From Abyssicoccus albus (lineage in GTDB: Bacteria; Bacillota; Bacilli; Staphylococcales; Abyssicoccaceae): DNA of 64,000 bases. A program made the position numbers and the translations under genes. Under the pieces are notes generated by a model, which did not search any database, was not told where the DNA came from, and saw only the letters and a program-made list of their open reading frames with translations. Every line of letters starts with the position of its first letter. Positions within the stretch are counted from its first letter, which is position 1. Where the stretch lies: NCBI RefSeq assembly GCF_003815035.1, contig NZ_RKRK01000003.1:329033-393032 (forward strand), given 5' to 3'. Shown one piece after another: positions 42,683 to 50,522 of this stretch.

Positions 42683-42699
42683 CGATTGAGTGGGAATAG
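42683..42699 (+). repeat. Right attachment core (att)
   Basis: CGATTGAGTGGGAATAG, second copy of the 17-bp repeat from the guaA 3' end. Excision between the copies would leave guaA followed directly by TAACGTCTAGAC and the original terminator. Confidence 0.92.
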
Positions 42700-42715
42700 T
42701 AACGTCTAGACATAG

Positions 42716-42751
42716 AAAGCCTTTCAAACTAATGTTTGAAGGCTTTTTATT
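42716..42751 (+). terminator. Displaced original guaA terminator
   Basis: AAAGCCTTTCAAAC / GTTTGAAGGCTTT stem with TAAT loop and a T-run, 16 nt past the right attachment core. Confidence 0.85.
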
Positions 42752-42814
42752 ATGCTTTTATTGATCAAAAGAGGGCAAAAGAGTGTCAAACTATTTGATG
42801 TGTACTCATTTATA

Positions 42815-42860
42815 ACCACTTAGAACGGAATACATACCACTTAGTGGAATTCTATATAAT
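42815..42860 (+). promoter_or_regulatory. LytTR-type direct-repeat operator and promoter
   Basis: ACCACTTAG occurs at 42815-42823 and 42836-42844, a 9-bp perfect direct repeat with a 12-bp gap and 21-bp spacing, the geometry of LytTR-domain binding sites. A TATAAT box follows at 42855-42860 without a good -35, so activation by the adjacent LytTR protein is likely. Confidence 0.75.
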
Positions 42861-42907
42861 AACTGATCAAATCATGGTTTAATAATAGTGAAGAGAGGAG
42901 TGATGTG

Positions 42908-43348
42908 ATGAAAATAGAGATGAATATTAACCCAGATGCCGAAGAAAAGATTACAGTCTCAGCAAAACAAATGACACCAGAATTGACAGAGTTTATTCAA
43001 GAAGTTGAGTATCGATTTAATAAGCCAAGATTTAACGGGAAGCTTAATGACCACGTGTATCCGATTGACTTACAGAATGTTGTACAGTTTATCGTCATTG
43101 ATAAAATTGTTCACGCTATTACGGCAAAAAATCAGCAATTAGTGATGAGTGAACGGTTATATCAAATTGAAGATAGCGTTGGCCAACAGTTCGTCAGAAT
43201 TTCGAAGTCAGAGATTATTAATTTGGAATTCATTGATCATTTGAAACTTGAGCCGAACGGAATGGTGAAATTGTATATGAAAAATGGCAACGTCACATAC
43301 GCTTCAAGACGATATTTAAAAACAATAAAGGAGAGATTATCATTATGA
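42908..43348 (+). CDS. LytTR-family DNA-binding regulator
   Basis: 146-aa one-component regulator. The C-terminal LytTR domain (about residues 45-146) has IDKIVHAITAKNQQLVMSERLYQIEDSVGQQFVRISKSEIINLEFIDHL-like features, namely FVRISKSEIIN and ASRRYLKTIKE. The N-terminal 45 residues lack a receiver domain, so it is not a classic two-component regulator. ATG at 42908 follows AGAGAGGAGTGATGTG. It overlaps the DUF3021 gene by 4 nt and has a direct-repeat site in its promoter, suggesting autoregulation. Confidence 0.88.
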   Translation: MKIEMNINPDAEEKITVSAKQMTPELTEFIQEVEYRFNKPRFNGKLNDHVYPIDLQNVVQFIVIDKIVHAITAKNQQLVMSERLYQIEDSVGQQFVRISKSEIINLEFIDHLKLEPNGMVKLYMKNGNVTYASRRYLKTIKERLSL

Positions 43349-43794
43349 AAAAATTAATTCATGCAATTCAAACGGGAGTATTGATTGGTGTCATACTCTC
43401 TATTATTACATCACTCATTTTTTCAAAAGGTGATTATTATCCAATGAATCCTGTATCGTTTATGGGTGAAGTATATTATGAAAGATTCAATGAAACAATC
43501 GTCATGATCATTGCTGTAGTTCTGTGGGCATTCATTGGTATCTTATTCACATACGGTAATAACATATTTACAAAAACCGATTGGAGTTTTACAAAGCAAA
43601 CGATCGTTCATTTTTTAGTCATGTTACTTTTATTTTTACCCCTCGCATTTTTGGCAGGATGGTTCCCAATAAACGTTGGTAGTATTGTATCGTTTATCAT
43701 TATATTTATTGTGATATACGTTGCAATGTGGATTGGGACATATCAACGGAATAAACATTTGGTGACAGAAATCAATAATGACTTGAAGAAATAA
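43345..43794 (+). CDS. DUF3021 membrane protein
   Basis: 149-aa protein with four hydrophobic helices (about 10-30, 53-73, 84-106, 112-132), matching the DUF3021 family that is almost always paired with a LytTR regulator. ATG at 43345 overlaps the regulator stop (ATGA). It probably acts as a membrane partner or inhibitor of the regulator, as in other LytTR regulatory pairs; this is inference from context. The stop lies 5 nt before the first unit of the 61-bp repeat array. Confidence 0.85.
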   Translation: MKKLIHAIQTGVLIGVILSIITSLIFSKGDYYPMNPVSFMGEVYYERFNETIVMIIAVVLWAFIGILFTYGNNIFTKTDWSFTKQTIVHFLVMLLLFLPLAFLAGWFPINVGSIVSFIIIFIVIYVAMWIGTYQRNKHLVTEINNDLKK

Positions 43795-43799
43795 ATATG

Positions 43800-44070
43800 G
43801 TGCGCGCAAACTGAAAATACGCGCACGATAATGGTGAAAATGATAAAAATGAAAGAAATGGTGCGCGCAAACTGAAAATACGCGCACGATAATGATAAAA
43901 ACGATGAAAATGAAAGAAATGGTGCGCGCAAACTGAAAATACGCGCACGATAATGATGAAAACGATGAAAATGAAAGAAATGGTGCGCGTAAACTGAAGA
44001 TACGCGCACGATAATGATGAAAATGATAAAAATAAAAGAAATGGTGCGCGTAAACTGAATTTACGCGCAT
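43800..44070. repeat. Five-unit 61-bp hairpin repeat array A
   Basis: Five units start with GTGCGCG (43800, 43861, 43922, 43983, 44044), giving an exact 61-bp period. Each has the stem GTGCGCG/CGCGCAC around a loop with AAACTGA, then about 34 bp of purine-rich DNA (GATGAAAA-GAAAGAAATG). The last unit has a longer perfect stem TGCGCGTAAA/TTTACGCGCA. It lies between two convergent genes. Minus-strand open frames inside are products of the repeat. Confidence 0.92.
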
Positions 44071-44078
44071 CATATTGA

Positions 44079-44633
44079 TTATGATAAAAGTTGATCAATG
44101 AATTGTTGCTCAGAAGATTTTTGTTGCCATTGATTTAATACTTCACCTTCTAAGTGACAAATAAATTCGTCATTGACGAGTAAGTATAATCCATCTTCAG
44201 ACCCTTGCCCACAAATTTGAGCTTGATCTTTTTCAAAGTGTTTAATTAAAAATTGCTGCAATGCTTCTAAATCATCTATATAACGTTTAACTTCATCATT
44301 GTTCACTACGTAACTACTCACTTTAGTTTGACCATCGACTAGACCATCCACTTCAGATAAAATTTTAATTTCATACCAATCAGCATAAATATCACCATCG
44401 TCTTCTGAAAACATGTATTTCGATAAAATGAAGATGCTATCATTCCATCTAATCTCTTCATATGGTTTTAAGTTAGAGTATTGAATTCGATAGTCATTGT
44501 GAAATTCAATACTTTCAATTTTATTAAGCCATGAATAAATGTCCTCTTCCGTTTCAAATAAACCGACGTCATGCGATACATCATACTGACTTAGTTTTAA
44601 TAAAAACAAAGAAAATCCCCCTTTTTCATCCAT
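44079..44633 (-). CDS. Hypothetical protein
   Basis: 184-aa acidic soluble protein; no motif recognised. Conserved-looking aromatic stretches (DIYADWYEIKIL, EDGLYLLVNDEFICHLEGE) suggest alternating beta strands. ATG at 44633 has a weak ribosome site; TTG at 44609 after AAAGGGGGATTTTC is a good alternative, giving a 176-aa product. It is convergent with the DUF3021 gene across repeat array A. Function unknown. Confidence 0.7.
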   Translation of the reverse strand: MDEKGGFSLFLLKLSQYDVSHDVGLFETEEDIYSWLNKIESIEFHNDYRIQYSNLKPYEEIRWNDSIFILSKYMFSEDDGDIYADWYEIKILSEVDGLVDGQTKVSSYVVNNDEVKRYIDDLEALQQFLIKHFEKDQAQICGQGSEDGLYLLVNDEFICHLEGEVLNQWQQKSSEQQFIDQLLS

Positions 44634-44704
44634 CCTATTTCATTATACTAAAGTTGTATGTCTTTGATATACTTAAGGTACTAATACATCAAGAGGAGGA
44701 TACT

Positions 44705-44869
44705 ATGTATTTAAGAATTGCATAGATTTATGCATTATTGATTATAGTGTTTACTGGTATTGGTTCAATCATTAAAGATGATTGGTCGTTGTTTTTATTA
44801 CCTATGGTTCCTACAGTTGTTATATTGATTTATGCTTATTATCTTTCGAAGAAAGAAGAGAAAATGTAG
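44705..44869 (+). pseudogene. Small membrane protein gene with internal TAG
   Basis: ATG at 44705 after AAGAGGAGGATACT begins MYLRIA, then TAG (44723-44725), then continues in frame IYALLIIVFTGIGSII...YYLSKKEEKM to TAG at 44869. The product would be 54 aa with two membrane helices. A good ribosome site and long hydrophobic frame past the stop suggest a recently disrupted small gene, 31 bp upstream of the BceR-like regulator. Confidence 0.65.
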
Positions 44870-44900
44870 ACTAAGTAACAATGAGTGAAAGTGTGATTGT

Positions 44901-45575
44901 ATGAAGGTTATGATTGTTGAAGATGATAAATTAATCCGAGAAAGTATTTCCCAGGAATTATTGTCATGGGGTTTTGAAGTGAATGCTAGTCGCCACTTTG
45001 ATCAAGTGTTGTTAGAGTTTTTGGATGTGAAACCTGAACTTGTTCTGTTAGATGTTAATCTTCCGATTTTTAATGGATTCCACTGGTGCCAAGAAATTCG
45101 GAAACATTCACAAGTTCCTATTATTTTTATAAGCTCTAGAACAGACTCTATGGATCAAGTCATGGCGATGCAGATGGGTGCGGATGACTATATTGTAAAA
45201 CCATTTAATATGATGATTTTAACAAGTAAAATCCAGGCATTATTAAGAAGAACTTATGATTTCAATTTGGAAGATCATCAACGACTTATCGTAGGAAATA
45301 TTGAATTATTTGTAGAGCGTGCTGAACTTCATGTTGATGATGTTGCTGTTGAGCTTACTCAAACAGAATTATTGATATTAAATAAGTTGTTTAGACAAAA
45401 AAATAATTACGTATCACGAGATGAGTTAATCGAGGAATGTTGGTCATCATCTAATTATATTGATGATAATACGTTGGCGGTTAATATGACACGGTTACGT
45501 AAAAAATTAGCTAAAGTAGACTGTGTAGATTTCATTGAAACGAAGAAAAATGTAGGATACCGTGTGGTGGAATAG
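44901..45575 (+). CDS. BceR/GraR-type response regulator
   Basis: 224-aa OmpR-family regulator. The receiver domain has acidic DD (residues 8-9), phosphorylated Asp in LLDVNLPIF and the conserved Lys in DDYIVKPF; the C-terminal winged helix ends FIETKKNVGYRVVE. ATG at 44901 follows AATGAGTGAAAGTGTG. The histidine kinase follows without a gap and a BceAB-type transporter follows that, so it probably controls the transporter in response to peptide antibiotics. Confidence 0.9.
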   Translation: MKVMIVEDDKLIRESISQELLSWGFEVNASRHFDQVLLEFLDVKPELVLLDVNLPIFNGFHWCQEIRKHSQVPIIFISSRTDSMDQVMAMQMGADDYIVKPFNMMILTSKIQALLRRTYDFNLEDHQRLIVGNIELFVERAELHVDDVAVELTQTELLILNKLFRQKNNYVSRDELIEECWSSSNYIDDNTLAVNMTRLRKKLAKVDCVDFIETKKNVGYRVVE

Positions 45576-45576
45576 T

Positions 45577-46473
45577 ATGAAAGATTATTTAAAACATTGT
45601 GCAAGAGAACTTGTTATCGTTTGTACAATTTTATTTATTTTTTTATTTATTTTTATTGCTTCAAAACTACCTGTTGAATACTACTTGTTAGGGTTATCGA
45701 TCATCACTTTTATATTGTTTATTTATTTCGTTGTGAATTATTTAAATTATCAACGTGAGATAAATAAATCGGAGCAGATTAAGATTCTGCAAAACCAAAT
45801 AAAGCGTTTAGAGTTAGATCATATTCAATATAGAAAAGAGATGCAATCATACTTTTTAACGTGGGTTCATCAAATAAAAACACCAATTGCTGCATCGAAA
45901 TTGTTGTTAGAATCTCCGTCAGAGCAAACTGTACCCAAAGTACGCCAACAATTGCTTGAAATCGATAATTATACAAACTTAGCTTTGAGTTATTTAAAAT
46001 TAACTGAAGAACAATCTGATATGGTACTAAAAGAAGTAACCATAGATGAGTTGATTGAGCCGATTATTAAGAAATATGCGATCCAATTCATACATGATAA
46101 GACAAAGTTGCATTATACTCCTGTTACGGAAAAGGTTTTAACCGATGCCAATTGGTCAAAAATTATGATTGAACAAGTAATAAACAATGCATTAAAATAT
46201 TCTGAAGGTTGTGACGTTTGGATTGAATTTAAGGTGGAAGAATCTAGTTTAATTATCCAAGATAACGGTATAGGAATTCGTGCATCTGATTTACCTAAAG
46301 TTTTTACTCAAGGCTACTCAGGATATAATGGTCGATTGAATACAAAATCGAGCGGTATTGGATTATACATTGCGAAATCAATTGCAGAACGAATGAATCA
46401 TTCTATCAATATTAATTCGACATACGGCGAAGGCACTGAGGTCACTATTAGATTTCATAGACCAATGACTTAA
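45577..46473 (+). CDS. BceS/GraS-type intramembrane-sensing histidine kinase
   Basis: 298 aa from ATG at 45577 (MKDYLKHCARELV); five upstream codons are open but less well placed. Two N-terminal membrane helices (about residues 12-33 and 38-58) are joined by only a few residues, the intramembrane-sensing type that lacks an extracellular sensor and takes its signal from the BceAB transporter. The H-box is TWVHQIKTPI, with the N-box INNALKYSE and the G-box DNGIGIRASDLP followed by SSGIGLYIAKS. Confidence 0.9.
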   Translation: MKDYLKHCARELVIVCTILFIFLFIFIASKLPVEYYLLGLSIITFILFIYFVVNYLNYQREINKSEQIKILQNQIKRLELDHIQYRKEMQSYFLTWVHQIKTPIAASKLLLESPSEQTVPKVRQQLLEIDNYTNLALSYLKLTEEQSDMVLKEVTIDELIEPIIKKYAIQFIHDKTKLHYTPVTEKVLTDANWSKIMIEQVINNALKYSEGCDVWIEFKVEESSLIIQDNGIGIRASDLPKVFTQGYSGYNGRLNTKSSGIGLYIAKSIAERMNHSININSTYGEGTEVTIRFHRPMT

Positions 46474-46512
46474 CCTTTCAATATTGTAAGATTAAAGTGA
46501 GCTTTTGTAAGG

Positions 46513-46537
46513 AAAAATAAAGGCTTGCTTTATTTTT
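46513..46537. terminator. Inverted repeat between kinase and transporter genes
   Basis: AAAAATAAAG-GCTTG-CTTTATTTTT, a perfect 10-bp stem ending in T5. It may attenuate read-through from the kinase gene or serve as an operator ahead of bceA-like; -10 and -35 boxes around it are not clear. Confidence 0.55.
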
Positions 46538-46578
46538 ATCCCTTAAACTAAAGATAGCTTAAACAAAGGGGAGATTTG

Positions 46579-47328
46579 ATGTTGTTATCTATACGCAATT
46601 TAAAAAAAATATATGGTAAAAAAAGTAATGAAACTGTAGCGTTAAGAGATGTTAACGTTGAAATTGAAAAGGGAGAATTTGTTGCAATAATGGGGGAGTC
46701 TGGCTCTGGTAAATCGACATTGTTAAATTTAATTGCGACATTTGATAAACCATCGAATGGGGACATTATAATTGATGGCGTCAATGTCAATGCATTAAAG
46801 AATAAAGAAGTAGCAAAGTTTAGGCGTGATACTTTAGGGTTTGTATTTCAAGACTTTAATGTTTTGCATACAATGAATAATAAAGATAATATCGTAATGC
46901 CACTTGTCCTCTCTGATCAAAAGCCTAATTTCATTCATCAACAAGTTGAAGCGGTGTCTCAAAAATTAGGGATTAATCATTTATTAGAGAAGTTTCCGTA
47001 TGAAGTATCTGGAGGGCAAAAACAACGTGTCGCAATTGCTCGCGCACTCATATCAAACCCTTCATTATTATTAGCTGATGAACCTACTGGGGCGTTAGAT
47101 TCAAATACATCTCGTGACATTATGAATTTATTTCAAAAAATCAACGAACAAGAACAAACAATTCTTATGGTAACGCATTCTGCAATTGATGCATCCTATG
47201 CAAAAAGAGTTCTATTTATTAAAGATGGTGTTGTTTTTCATGAATTGTATCGAGGTGATGATAGTCAAATTGATTTTCAAAAGAACATCTCTGATTCGTT
47301 AGGCTTTATGTCAGAACGAGGGGTGTAA
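46579..47328 (+). CDS. BceA-type peptide-resistance ABC ATPase
   Basis: 249 aa from ATG at 46579 (MLLSIRNLKKIYG) after AAAGGGGAGATTTG. Walker A GESGSGKST (near residue 40), signature VSGGQKQRVAIARAL and Walker B LLLADEPTGALD are all present. It pairs with the large BceB-type permease downstream, whose ATG overlaps its stop (TAATG). Confidence 0.92.
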   Translation: MLLSIRNLKKIYGKKSNETVALRDVNVEIEKGEFVAIMGESGSGKSTLLNLIATFDKPSNGDIIIDGVNVNALKNKEVAKFRRDTLGFVFQDFNVLHTMNNKDNIVMPLVLSDQKPNFIHQQVEAVSQKLGINHLLEKFPYEVSGGQKQRVAIARALISNPSLLLADEPTGALDSNTSRDIMNLFQKINEQEQTILMVTHSAIDASYAKRVLFIKDGVVFHELYRGDDSQIDFQKNISDSLGFMSERGV

Positions 47329-49313
47329 TGATGAAAATCAAATTATTGAGTAGATTGGCACTAAAAAACTTTAAAACATTAAATCATGTTATGGTTCCAT
47401 TTATTCTCGCTGTGAGTACAATGTTCGCACTAGAATATATTATGCTTTCGATGATGGCCAACGACTACATTAATACAAGACACAAAACCTTACCCGAATT
47501 AATGATGTATGCTAATGTACTTGTGACCATTTTAAGTGTTGTTTTTATTTTGTATGCAAGCCGTTTTGTAATGAAACAGCGAAAGAAAGAATTTGCACTT
47601 AATATGGTGCTAGGTTTAGAGAAGAGACACTTACGGTTAATGTTACTGATTGAGACGCTCGTTCAAACATTCATTATCATTGTATTAAGTACAATTGGAG
47701 GATATTTATTTGGACATTTAATTTTTTTAATGTTAAATCGTCTAATTCAAGGAAGTGGTATTGGCCTTATGGATTATCCATTTGATATAGATAGTGCAAT
47801 TAAATTATGGATAATTATTGTTGTCATGATGACTGTTTTATATATGATCAATATCATTACAGTAACACTACAAAGTCCAATTAAATTAATGCAAACACAA
47901 TATGCAGGTGAAAAGAAGACGAGACAATGGTTAATTATTTTGTTATTAGGTCTAGGGATTATTGCGTTGGGTTATGGATATACAATTGCACTTACAACAG
48001 ACGGTGTCATGAATGCATTAATGGATATATTTAAAGCTGTATTAGCAGTATTAGTGGGTACTTACTTTTTGTTCATGTCATTGACGATATTCTTTTTACA
48101 ACAGATTCAAAAAATTTCGAGTATATATTACAAAAAGAAGAACTTCTTTTCGATATCAGGGATGTTATCAAGAATGAAAGCAAATGCTATTGGTATCGCA
48201 AGTATTACGATGCTTTGTACATTTCTCATCGTTACATTAGGAATGAGTTTGAGTGCTTATCGTGGGATTGAAACACAAATAGACGGTGCGTTGTTCCAAG
48301 AAAATGAAGTATCACTTTTTAATGATGATATACAACTAGAAAAGTTACAAGAAGAAATTGAAGGAATCGCGACGATTGATCAGTTCAGAATGAGCGAAGA
48401 ACTTTTCGTTCCTTTTCACATCGGTGAACGTAATCAATTTGAACAGGTCAGAGCACCTGGAGAAACAAATCAATCGATAGATGATATTGTGTATAGTGTA
48501 TTGATGACAGAACAAGACCATAATGAAGTCAATGACACAAAATTAAAGCTCAAAGATAATGAGATATTTATTTCGAGCAATACTGATAAATATCAAGGTT
48601 TAAATAAAATTATTCTAGCTGATGATCAATATAATGTGAAAACAACAAAGAAAAATTTTCTTGGATCAAAACTTGGAATTGATGGCTTATATATTGTTGT
48701 AAAGGATCATTCAATTTTAAAAAAAATCATTAAAGAATATAAAGATTATAATCCCAAAACGCAAGCATATGATATTTCACCAACATTAAATCGATCAATG
48801 CACTTTAATATTACTAAAGGTGAAGATCAATTTATAAATCAAATTGAACGATTAGAAGAAGAGTTTGTTATAAGGATTGCTAATCATAAAGAAATATCAA
48901 AGGAACTTTATGAATTAAATGGTGGACTTATATTTATTGGAATAGTTGTTTCAATCGTGTTATTGATTGGCATGTTTTTAATCCTATATTATAAACAACT
49001 CTCTGAAGGCTATGAGGATAAGCTGAACTATACTATTATGAAACAAGTTGGTTTGCCAGACAATTTAATTAAATCAACAATTCGTAAACAAGTCTTCTGG
49101 TTATTTGGATTACCGATTATTGTTGCATTGATTCATACGGCGTTTGCAAATAAAATTATTTATCAATTACTTGGTTTATTAGCCATTAGAGATTACTGGT
49201 TGTTCATTACAAGTTATTCAATTGTCATTATACTCATCGTTCTGATTTATTTGCTCATGTATTGGATCACTTCACACATATATTATAAACTCATCAATGA
49301 ATCTAACACCTAG
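47328..49313 (+). CDS. BceB-type ABC transporter permease
   Basis: 661 aa, matching the ten-helix BceB/VraE/BraE family. FtsX-like domains flank a large extracellular domain (about residues 315-525) that binds the antibiotic-lipid complex. First helices lie at residues 18-40 and 55-75; the last four lie after residue 535. Start ATG at 47328 or 47331 (ATGATG). Together with the adjacent kinase it would form a sensory complex protecting against bacitracin- or nisin-like peptides; the actual substrate cannot be read from sequence. Confidence 0.9.
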   Translation: MMKIKLLSRLALKNFKTLNHVMVPFILAVSTMFALEYIMLSMMANDYINTRHKTLPELMMYANVLVTILSVVFILYASRFVMKQRKKEFALNMVLGLEKRHLRLMLLIETLVQTFIIIVLSTIGGYLFGHLIFLMLNRLIQGSGIGLMDYPFDIDSAIKLWIIIVVMMTVLYMINIITVTLQSPIKLMQTQYAGEKKTRQWLIILLLGLGIIALGYGYTIALTTDGVMNALMDIFKAVLAVLVGTYFLFMSLTIFFLQQIQKISSIYYKKKNFFSISGMLSRMKANAIGIASITMLCTFLIVTLGMSLSAYRGIETQIDGALFQENEVSLFNDDIQLEKLQEEIEGIATIDQFRMSEELFVPFHIGERNQFEQVRAPGETNQSIDDIVYSVLMTEQDHNEVNDTKLKLKDNEIFISSNTDKYQGLNKIILADDQYNVKTTKKNFLGSKLGIDGLYIVVKDHSILKKIIKEYKDYNPKTQAYDISPTLNRSMHFNITKGEDQFINQIERLEEEFVIRIANHKEISKELYELNGGLIFIGIVVSIVLLIGMFLILYYKQLSEGYEDKLNYTIMKQVGLPDNLIKSTIRKQVFWLFGLPIIVALIHTAFANKIIYQLLGLLAIRDYWLFITSYSIVIILIVLIYLLMYWITSHIYYKLINESNT

Positions 49314-49343
49314 TGTGCTAAAATACACATAAAGGAGTGTTTG

Positions 49344-49817
49344 ATGATGAACGTACAATATGAGAAGACGAAGTTTGATGCGTTTCAAACGATTGAGGTT
49401 GATGTTAAAGTGCCAATTAATAAAGTGTTTAATCTGATTTCGACGACAGAAGGGATTCAACAATGGTTTCCACAGTTGTCATTTGAAGAGGCAGATGGTG
49501 AGTTATATGTAAACTTTGGTATGGATGATGGGACGAATGAACAGAGTATTGTCATTCAACATGAGGCGCCTACTCACATTACTTTTACATGGGCGATTGG
49601 TGAGGTTGAATTTAAGTTGACTGACCAGGAAGATATAACACACCTTTATTTCCATGAACGTATGCCATTCGAGTTTGATCATGTCGCTGAAGATTTCACG
49701 GGGTGGCAATTACAAATTGAAAACTTGAAGTCTGTTGCAGAAACAGGTGAGCAGAAAGCGATGGAGCAAAGTACCTTTGATCGAATCTATCAAGATGTAA
49801 AGAAAAATTTATTTTAA
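49344..49817 (+). CDS. SRPBCC/AHSA1-family protein
   Basis: 157-aa START-like helix-grip protein. Typical features are VDVKVPINKVFNLISTTEGIQQWFP near the N-terminus and a closing helix FTGWQLQIENLKSVAE. ATG at 49344 (or 49347) follows AAAGGAGTGTTTG. Such proteins bind hydrophobic ligands or assist Hsp90 in other organisms; no ligand can be predicted. It stands alone and shares a bidirectional terminator with the convergent ABC gene. Confidence 0.85.
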   Translation: MMNVQYEKTKFDAFQTIEVDVKVPINKVFNLISTTEGIQQWFPQLSFEEADGELYVNFGMDDGTNEQSIVIQHEAPTHITFTWAIGEVEFKLTDQEDITHLYFHERMPFEFDHVAEDFTGWQLQIENLKSVAETGEQKAMEQSTFDRIYQDVKKNLF

Positions 49818-49823
49818 ACGAAG

Positions 49824-49857
49824 AACGGAGTCACTATTTAGGGACTCCGTTTTTTTC
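49824..49857. terminator. Bidirectional terminator
   Basis: AACGGAGTC / GACTCCGTT stem with T-run on the plus strand. It separates the SRPBCC gene from the convergent ABC gene, whose stop codon lies within the hairpin. Confidence 0.85.
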
Positions 49858-50511
49858 TGTTAAGACACCGTCGATCATTTCAAACACACGATCACAGTAT
49901 TGTGTCAGTCTTTCATCATGTGTGACGACGATACATGTTTTATTGAGTGCTTTTGTTTGTTCGCTTAAAATATCCATCACTTGCATTGCATTATCAGTAT
50001 CGAGCGAAGCGGTTGGTTCGTCAGCTAAAATAATACTTGGATTAGTGTATAATGCTTTCGCGATGGCAACGCGTTGACGTTGACCACCTGATAACTCACT
50101 AGGCAATTGACGTAAATGTTTTGATAAACCGAGTTGATTAATGAGTGTATCATATTGGTCTTCGTTCATAACGTTCTTCTTAGCGTTCTTAAGTAATTTA
50201 AATTGCTGTTCAACGGTTAAAAAAGGAACAAGATTACTTGTTTGAAGGATGAATCCAATCTCATTTAACCGTAATTTTGATAATTGTTTTTGATTTAATT
50301 GAGTGATGCTTTGTCCGTTAATCTCAATTTGTCCTTCTGTGGCACTTTGTAACGCACCTGCCATCGTTAAAAATGTACTTTTACCAGAACCAGATGGTCC
50401 GATAATCGCAATGAGTTCACCTCGATCGAAATGGAGTGTTAAATCTTTTACCGCTTCGATGGTTTCATTACCATCTTTAAATGTTTTTGTGACATTTTTG
50501 AATGTGAGCAT
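49834..50511 (-). CDS. MacB/HrtA-type ABC ATPase
   Basis: 225 aa: Walker A GPSGSGKSTFL, signature LSGGQRQRVAIAKAL, Walker B IILADEPTASLD, H-loop VTHDERL. It is of the LolD/MacB/HrtA class. It lies 11 nt after its permease gene in the same leftward operon. In staphylococci HrtA drives haem efflux; no HssRS sensor is adjacent here, so haem is only one possible substrate. Confidence 0.88.
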   Translation of the reverse strand: MLTFKNVTKTFKDGNETIEAVKDLTLHFDRGELIAIIGPSGSGKSTFLTMAGALQSATEGQIEINGQSITQLNQKQLSKLRLNEIGFILQTSNLVPFLTVEQQFKLLKNAKKNVMNEDQYDTLINQLGLSKHLRQLPSELSGGQRQRVAIAKALYTNPSIILADEPTASLDTDNAMQVMDILSEQTKALNKTCIVVTHDERLTQYCDRVFEMIDGVLTEKNGVPK

Positions 50512-50522
50512 ATTGAATCTCC

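Larger units (their letters stand above)
31996..42699. mobile_element. Integrated island in guaA (PICI/SaPI-like) carrying erm
   Basis: About 10.7 kb bounded by a 17-bp direct repeat. It carries a leftward lysogeny-type unit (repressor, integrase, Abi_2 gene) and a rightward unit (Cro-like HTH, antirepressor, small ORFs, primase, P4-type helicase, candidate origin, erm). This is the layout of phage-inducible chromosomal islands of staphylococci. I recognise no terminase small subunit, capsid-size gene or conjugation gene, so packaging or transfer cannot be inferred from the genes seen. The 19-bp arm repeats near both ends support integrase-mediated mobility. Confidence 0.9.

Noticed and set aside
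43636..44098. Three overlapping minus-strand ORFs with repeated Phe/Ala/His-rich peptides
   Set aside because: They are translations of the 61-bp repeat array in three frames; there are no ribosome sites and the periodicity of 61 (not a multiple of 3) explains the same peptide appearing in all frames.
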